The notes beneath the pieces were generated by a model. That model ran no database searches. It was not told the origin of the DNA and saw only the letters and a program-made list of their open reading frames with translations. Both the position numbers and the translations under genes were made by a program. Of a stretch of DNA of 10,114 nt, positions 7,143 to 10,114 are shown piece after piece; the stretch's first letter is position 1; every line of letters begins with the position of its first letter. The DNA comes from Actinomycetota bacterium. GTDB lineage: Bacteria; Actinomycetota; Actinomycetes; Nanopelagicales; Nanopelagicaceae. The stretch is from assembly GCA_027730465.1 (NCBI GenBank), contig JAQCGQ010000019.1, positions 1-10,114 on the forward strand. The letters run 5' to 3'.

Positions 7143-8285
7143 TTACGCACTAACTATTAACGCTGTTGCAATCGCAGATAAGCCTTTACCTTCACCGGTG
7201 AAGCCAAGACCATCTGTTGAGGTTGCAGATACTGAGACAAATGCGCCGCTTAATGCTTTAGATAATGCAGCTATCGCATCCCCCCGCCGTGGCCCAATCT
7301 TTGGTCTATTACCAATAATCTGCACCGCTACATTTTCAATAACAAAACCTACATCAGTAATTTTTGCAAGGCTCTCACTTAATAACTGAGCGCCACTTAC
7401 GCCAGCATATTTAGCATCATCTACGCCAAAATTACTTCCTAAATCACCAAGGCCTGCTGCTGATAAGAGTGCGTCACATATTGCATGGCAGGCCACATCA
7501 GCATCTGAGTGACCATCTAAACCAATTTCGTTCTCCCAAATAAGACCAGCTAGAGATAACTTTCTTGATTTATCACTACTAAATGCATGAGTATCAGTTC
7601 CAATCCCAACTCGAACTTGTTTTTGAGTATTTGGAAGAAGTATTTGAGTAGCGGTAACTAAATCTGATTTTGTAGTTATTTTAAGCGCTCTAAACTCACC
7701 AGGTATAACCTTTACCGCAATCCCTAATGCTTCAACTAAAGCTGCATCATCTGTTGCATCCTCTGATGCCTGATGGGCTCTCGCTAATACTGATCTACTA
7801 AAACCTTGTGGTGTTTGAACAGCTCTAAGGGATGATCTATTTAAAGTATTTCTCACATAATTACTGCTATCAACCACTTTAATGGTGTCAATAACATCTA
7901 GTGCTGGAATAACTGCCTGCTCACCCTTTGATAACTGGGTTAATACTAAATTAGCAAGATCAGTTGTTGCCAGGGCTCGGGCGCCATCATGGACAAGGAC
8001 ATACTCATAATTTTCTGGAATATGCGTTAGCGCAATTCGGATACTGTCACTGCGCAAAACACCGCCGGTAATAACCTTTACCTGATCACCTAATAGCTTT
8101 TTGAATTGATCTTCATAGCCAGCTGGTGCAGTAATAATAATTAACTCAGCAACTGGTGATAATGCTGCTACGGCATGTTCAACTAAGGTTTTATCAACCA
8201 ATTTAACAAGTGCTTTAGGAAGATTTGCGGCTAACCTATTTCCAGCACCTGCTGCTGCGATTATTGCCGCAGTTTTATTAATCAT
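7143..8285 (-). CDS. ispDF: Bifunctional IspD/IspF of the MEP isoprenoid pathway
   Basis: This 380-aa fusion catalyses two non-consecutive MEP-pathway steps toward IPP and DMAPP. Residues 1 to about 220 are IspD (MEP cytidylyltransferase): AAGAGNRLAANLPKAL with R17 and K24, LVHDGARA with D100, AVQTPQGF (155-162), and LKITTKSDL with K202. Residues 224-380 are IspF (MECDP synthase): VGIGTDTHAF with metal ligands D231 and H233, HSDADVACHAICDALL with H267, GNRPKIGPRRG (325-335), and ATSTDGLGFTGEGKG (354-368). The linker is only a few residues. In mycobacteria ispD and ispF are separate adjacent genes; fusions are known in other bacteria. All main active-site residues are present, so both halves should work. 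The ATG at 8285 lies 19 bp after the carD stop, without a clear Shine-Dalgarno sequence. Confidence 0.95.
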   Translation of the reverse strand: MINKTAAIIAAAGAGNRLAANLPKALVKLVDKTLVEHAVAALSPVAELIIITAPAGYEDQFKKLLGDQVKVITGGVLRSDSIRIALTHIPENYEYVLVHDGARALATTDLANLVLTQLSKGEQAVIPALDVIDTIKVVDSSNYVRNTLNRSSLRAVQTPQGFSRSVLARAHQASEDATDDAALVEALGIAVKVIPGEFRALKITTKSDLVTATQILLPNTQKQVRVGIGTDTHAFSSDKSRKLSLAGLIWENEIGLDGHSDADVACHAICDALLSAAGLGDLGSNFGVDDAKYAGVSGAQLLSESLAKITDVGFVIENVAVQIIGNRPKIGPRRGDAIAALSKALSGAFVSVSATSTDGLGFTGEGKGLSAIATALIVSA

Positions 8286-8304
8286 GACAGTTAATTACTG
8301 CCAG

Positions 8305-8787
8305 TTAAGAGGCGAGTACCTCATCTAATAAGGTTGCTGCTTTTTCTTCATCAGTTCCCTCAGCTAACGCTAACTCAGATACTAAAATCTGCTTAGCTTT
8401 AGCAAGCATTCGCTTCTCACCAGCGGATAGACCGCGATCTAAATCGCGGCGATATAAATCTCTAACAACTTCTGCCACCTTTATAACATCACCAGAGGCT
8501 AGTTTTTCAACATTTGCTTTGTAGCGGCGAGACCAGTTAGTTGGTTCCTCTGTGTATGGCTGGCGTAATACATTAAATACTCGATCAAGACCTGCGCTGT
8601 CTACAACATCTCTTACACCAACTAAATCAATGTTCTCTGCTGGAACTCTTACGGTTAGATCACCTTGGGCGACCTTTAAAACTAGATATACCTTCTCTTC
8701 ACCTTTGATTATGCGCTTCTCAATTGCCTGAATTTGTGCTGCTCCATGATGTGGATAGACAACGGTTTCGCCAACTTTAAATGTCAT
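8305..8787 (-). CDS. carD: CarD-family RNA polymerase-binding transcription regulator
   Basis: CarD binds the RNA polymerase beta subunit and stabilises open promoter complexes, especially at rRNA promoters; it is essential in mycobacteria. From the ATG at 8787 the protein has 160 aa (M. tuberculosis 162). The N-terminal RNAP-interacting domain starts [17 protein letters not shown] and contains R25 and R47, the positions known to contact the beta subunit. The C-terminal DNA-binding domain contains NWSRRYKAN with W85, the residue that wedges into the -10 minor groove. An in-frame extension back to 8841 would add 18 residues, but CarD proteins start at this MxFKVG segment, so 8787 is preferred. 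It is the first gene of the minus-strand train, so it probably shares its promoter with ispDF and genes beyond. It is divergent from the lipoprotein gene. Confidence 0.96.
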   Translation of the reverse strand: MTFKVGETVVYPHHGAAQIQAIEKRIIKGEEKVYLVLKVAQGDLTVRVPAENIDLVGVRDVVDSAGLDRVFNVLRQPYTEEPTNWSRRYKANVEKLASGDVIKVAEVVRDLYRRDLDRGLSAGEKRMLAKAKQILVSELALAEGTDEEKAATLLDEVLAS

Positions 8788-8816
8788 AAGAGGAAAAGGC
8801 CTTTCGATAGGGGCTA

Positions 8817-8822
8817 ATAATA
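8817..8822 (-). promoter_or_regulatory. Candidate -10 element for carD and the downstream gene train
   Basis: The minus strand reads TATTAT, fitting TANNNT and five of six bases of the general consensus. It would start transcription near 8810 and give a leader of about 23 bases that contains a weak AAAGG 12 bases before the ATG. A TTGGAT upstream is only 13 bases away, too close for a good -35. This is one of several AT-rich possibilities in the 116-bp divergent region. Confidence 0.25.
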
Positions 8823-8870
8823 CCAGCATTTTGCGATCCAAATCACCCCCATAAATTGCCCCTTATTTTT

Positions 8871-8897
8871 AGGTTATTTCACGCCTTTAGATAACCT
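8871..8897. promoter_or_regulatory. Operator-like inverted repeat in the carD/lipoprotein divergent region
   Basis: AGGTTAT (8871-8877) and ATAACCT (8891-8897) form a perfect 7-base inverted repeat with a 13-base spacer. The arms are 20 bases apart centre to centre, about two helical turns, which suits a dimeric DNA-binding protein. The right arm overlaps the proposed -10 of the lipoprotein gene, which would suit repression. CCTTTA also recurs 11 bases apart (8884 and 8895). The binding protein is unknown. Confidence 0.35.
8892..8897 (+). promoter_or_regulatory. Candidate -10 element of a leaderless lipoprotein-gene promoter
   Basis: TAACCT fits TANNNT and lies exactly 6 bases before the ATG at 8904, which would put the transcript start on the start codon. 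There is no Shine-Dalgarno sequence upstream of that ATG. The geometry is the same as before ppx. No clear -35 is visible. Confidence 0.4.
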
Positions 8898-8903
8898 TTA
8901 ACC

Positions 8904-9398
8904 ATGGCCTCCACTCTAAAAAGATTTATAGCACTTTTAATTATTTCAACAGCTGTTACTGGTTGCGGTGCTGGTCAGAATGCGGCTACTAGAAATTTTA
9001 AACAAGTAACTGATGGTGTTGAAGCACAAAGTGCTGAAATTAGATTACGTAATGTGTTAATTGTTAAAACCGACACAAATGATGCGGTACTTGTTGGCAC
9101 ATTAGTTAGCTGGTCAGATGAACCGGACGCAATTACTGGTATCAGTATTAATAACATACCTGCCACATTATCGGCTCCTAGTTTTGAGTTAGTAAAAAAT
9201 AAGCCAGTAATTTTTGTAGGAGATAGCGCAAATGCTGATGCTTATATTCCTGGCCTAAATAAAGTAGCTGGTGAGCGCATTCCTGTAACCTTTAATTTTG
9301 CGACAGCAGCTCCGGTAACAGTTGATGCATTAATTCTAAATAGTGAGGGTTTTTATAAAGATTTAGTTAGAGTTACTAAAGTAGCTTTAGCGCCTTAA
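8904..9398 (+). CDS. LpqE-like (DUF461-like) lipoprotein
   Basis: This is a 164-aa exported lipoprotein. Residues 1-20 are a signal peptide with the basic KR at 6-7, a hydrophobic FIALLIISTAV core and lipobox VTGC, so Cys21 should be lipidated and the mature protein held on the outer face of the cytoplasmic membrane. The mature part (about 144 aa) looks like a single beta-rich domain: it has alternating hydrophobic strands such as IRLRNVLIVKT, DAVLVGTLVSW and ITGISINNI. The position divergent from carD is that of lpqE in mycobacteria, a PCu(A)C-like (DUF461) lipoprotein; the family assignment rests mainly on that and on general layout. The mature protein contains no His, no Met and no further Cys, so copper binding is unlikely. 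Function is unknown. Its stop shares a TTAA with the regX3 stop. Confidence 0.75.
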   Translation: MASTLKRFIALLIISTAVTGCGAGQNAATRNFKQVTDGVEAQSAEIRLRNVLIVKTDTNDAVLVGTLVSWSDEPDAITGISINNIPATLSAPSFELVKNKPVIFVGDSANADAYIPGLNKVAGERIPVTFNFATAAPVTVDALILNSEGFYKDLVRVTKVALAP

Positions 9399-10075
9399 TT
9401 TTCAAACCTATAACCAAGACCTCTAATGGTCTGGATATAAACTGGATTAGCTGGATCTGACTCAATCTTTGCTCGCAATCGCTTTACATGCACATCTAAT
9501 GTCTTAGTATCACCAAAGTAATCAGAGCCCCATACTCGATCAATAAGTTGCGCGCGAGTGAGTACTCGCCCGCTGTTGCGAACTAGAAACTCAAGTAGTT
9601 CAAACTCCTTAAGTGGTAGTGAGATAAGTTCATTATTGATATTAACCTGATGCCGCTCCACATCAATTCGCACTGGACCTGCCGTAATGACGCCTTGATC
9701 TGACTCTGTGTTGTCTCCTTGACGGCGAAGGACTGCTCTAATACGAGCAATTAATTCTGCCTTTGAATATGGCTTTGTAACATAATCATCAGCGCCAAGC
9801 TCTAGGCCAACAACTTTATCTACCTCAGTGTCTTTAGCTGTTAACATAATAATTGGCACAGCAGATCTAGAGCGCAGCTGCTTACACACCTCAGTTCCTG
9901 ATAAACCAGGCAACATAAGATCTAATAGGACAAGATCTGCCCCGCCTTTATCAAAGGCTGTAATCGCCCCATCACCAGTATCTGCAACTACTACTTCAAA
10001 ACCCTCTTTAGTTAATACATATGAGAGTGCCTCAGAAAATGATGCCTCATCTTCAACAACTAATATTTTGGTCAT
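9395..10075 (-). CDS. regX3: RegX3-like OmpR/PhoB-family response regulator
   Basis: RegX3 is the response regulator paired with sensor kinase SenX3, which controls the phosphate-starvation response in actinobacteria (PhoP/PhoR in Streptomyces is related). The 226-aa protein has a receiver domain (1-120) with acidic-pocket E8 and D9, phosphoacceptor D52 in LLDLMLPG, T79 in MLTA and K101 in VTKPYS. The C-terminal winged-helix domain (about 128-226) has SLPLKEFELLEFLVRNSGRV, WGSDYFGDTKTLDVHVKRLR and IRGLGYRF. From memory it closely resembles mycobacterial RegX3 along its full length, including GLELGADDYVTKPYS. The ATG at 10075 is preceded by AAGGAAG and, further up, GAAGGA. Upstream would be senX3. 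It converges with the lipoprotein gene. Confidence 0.93.
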   Translation of the reverse strand: MTKILVVEDEASFSEALSYVLTKEGFEVVVADTGDGAITAFDKGGADLVLLDLMLPGLSGTEVCKQLRSRSAVPIIMLTAKDTEVDKVVGLELGADDYVTKPYSKAELIARIRAVLRRQGDNTESDQGVITAGPVRIDVERHQVNINNELISLPLKEFELLEFLVRNSGRVLTRAQLIDRVWGSDYFGDTKTLDVHVKRLRAKIESDPANPVYIQTIRGLGYRFEN

Positions 10076-10080
10076 CTTCC

Positions 10081-10114
10081 TTATTGTCCTTCATTCTTAC
10101 TTTGGTTAGCAATT
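10081..10114 (-). CDS. Possible C-terminal tail of an upstream sensor kinase gene (partial)
   Basis: One minus-strand frame is open from the window edge to a TAA at 10083-10081, encoding ten residues, IANQSKNEGQ, and ending 5 bases before the regX3 ATG. A sensor histidine kinase (SenX3-type) is expected directly upstream of regX3, and such proteins often end in a hydrophobic strand followed by a polar tail. Another frame has stops, so this is the best candidate, but ten codons cannot identify a gene. Confidence 0.4.
   Translation of the reverse strand, partial: IANQSKNEGQ

Noticed and set aside
8788..8841. An in-frame N-terminal extension of CarD adding 18 residues.
   Set aside because: CarD proteins begin at the MxFKVG segment, and key residues match M. 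tuberculosis numbering (R25, R47, W85) only when the start is 8787. The extension also covers the likely promoter.
8811..8863. GGGGC and GCCCC segments about 45 bases apart between carD and the lipoprotein gene could form a stem-loop.
   Set aside because: The arms are short, the loop is long, and there is no U-tract, so neither a terminator nor a riboswitch is supported.
7700..9300. TAACCTTTA recurs at several places (near 7706, 8064, 8892, 9286, and before ppk) and could be a repeated regulatory word.
   Set aside because: Several copies lie inside coding sequence of ispDF and the lipoprotein gene, where they are ordinary codons. The 9-mer alone is not informative in this AT-rich DNA; only the spaced repeats in the intergenic gaps were kept.

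Overview
The window is a compact, fully coding stretch of an AT-rich actinobacterial chromosome. Gene content and order point to Actinomycetia: a CarD regulator with the M. tuberculosis residue numbering at its key positions, a near-textbook RegX3, and the carD-ispD-ispF-cysS-rlmB block with an LpqE-like lipoprotein gene divergent from carD, as in mycobacteria. Low GC, almost no intergenic DNA and overlapping stops suggest a streamlined lineage such as the freshwater acI group (Nanopelagicales, 'Ca. Planktophila'-like). That placement is inference, since no 16S or other phylogenetic marker was compared. I see no mobile element, CRISPR array, tRNA or rRNA.

Layout. A + strand ppx/gppA-type phosphatase gene (49-966) meets a long minus-strand gene train. 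Read in its own direction, the train is carD (8787-8305), ispDF fusion, cysS, rlmB, a GDSL/SGNH hydrolase, ppk and mutT1 (ending at 963). Its junctions are 19 bp, 15 bp, a TGATG overlap, 0 bp, 50 bp and an ATGA overlap. A + strand lipoprotein gene (8904-9398) diverges from carD and converges on minus-strand regX3 (10075-9395). A possible tail of the sensor kinase gene lies at the right edge. There is no gene-free stretch over 300 bases; the largest gaps are 116 bp (carD/lipoprotein) and 50 bp (SGNH/ppk).

How the genes fit together. Ppk makes polyphosphate, Ppx-type enzymes degrade it (or pppGpp), and a MutT1-type Nudix/histidine phosphatase coupled to ppk handles nucleotide polyphosphates. 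RegX3 is the phosphate-limitation response regulator of actinobacteria. In M. tuberculosis these genes lie in separate places; here they lie within 10 kb. The 50-bp gap before ppk holds a direct repeat with 11-bp period resembling the actinobacterial phosphate box (GTTCACC-N4-GTTCACC), so ppk may have its own phosphate-responsive promoter inside the housekeeping train. The remaining genes are housekeeping: rRNA-polymerase regulation (CarD), isoprenoid precursors (IspDF), cysteinyl-tRNA (CysS) and rRNA methylation (RlmB).

No clearly new system was found. The points most worth checking are the ppk phosphate-box candidate, two apparently leaderless promoters with identical geometry, two convergent gene pairs sharing a TTAA stop palindrome, an inverted repeat over the lipoprotein promoter, and a DUF461-like lipoprotein lacking any metal ligand.
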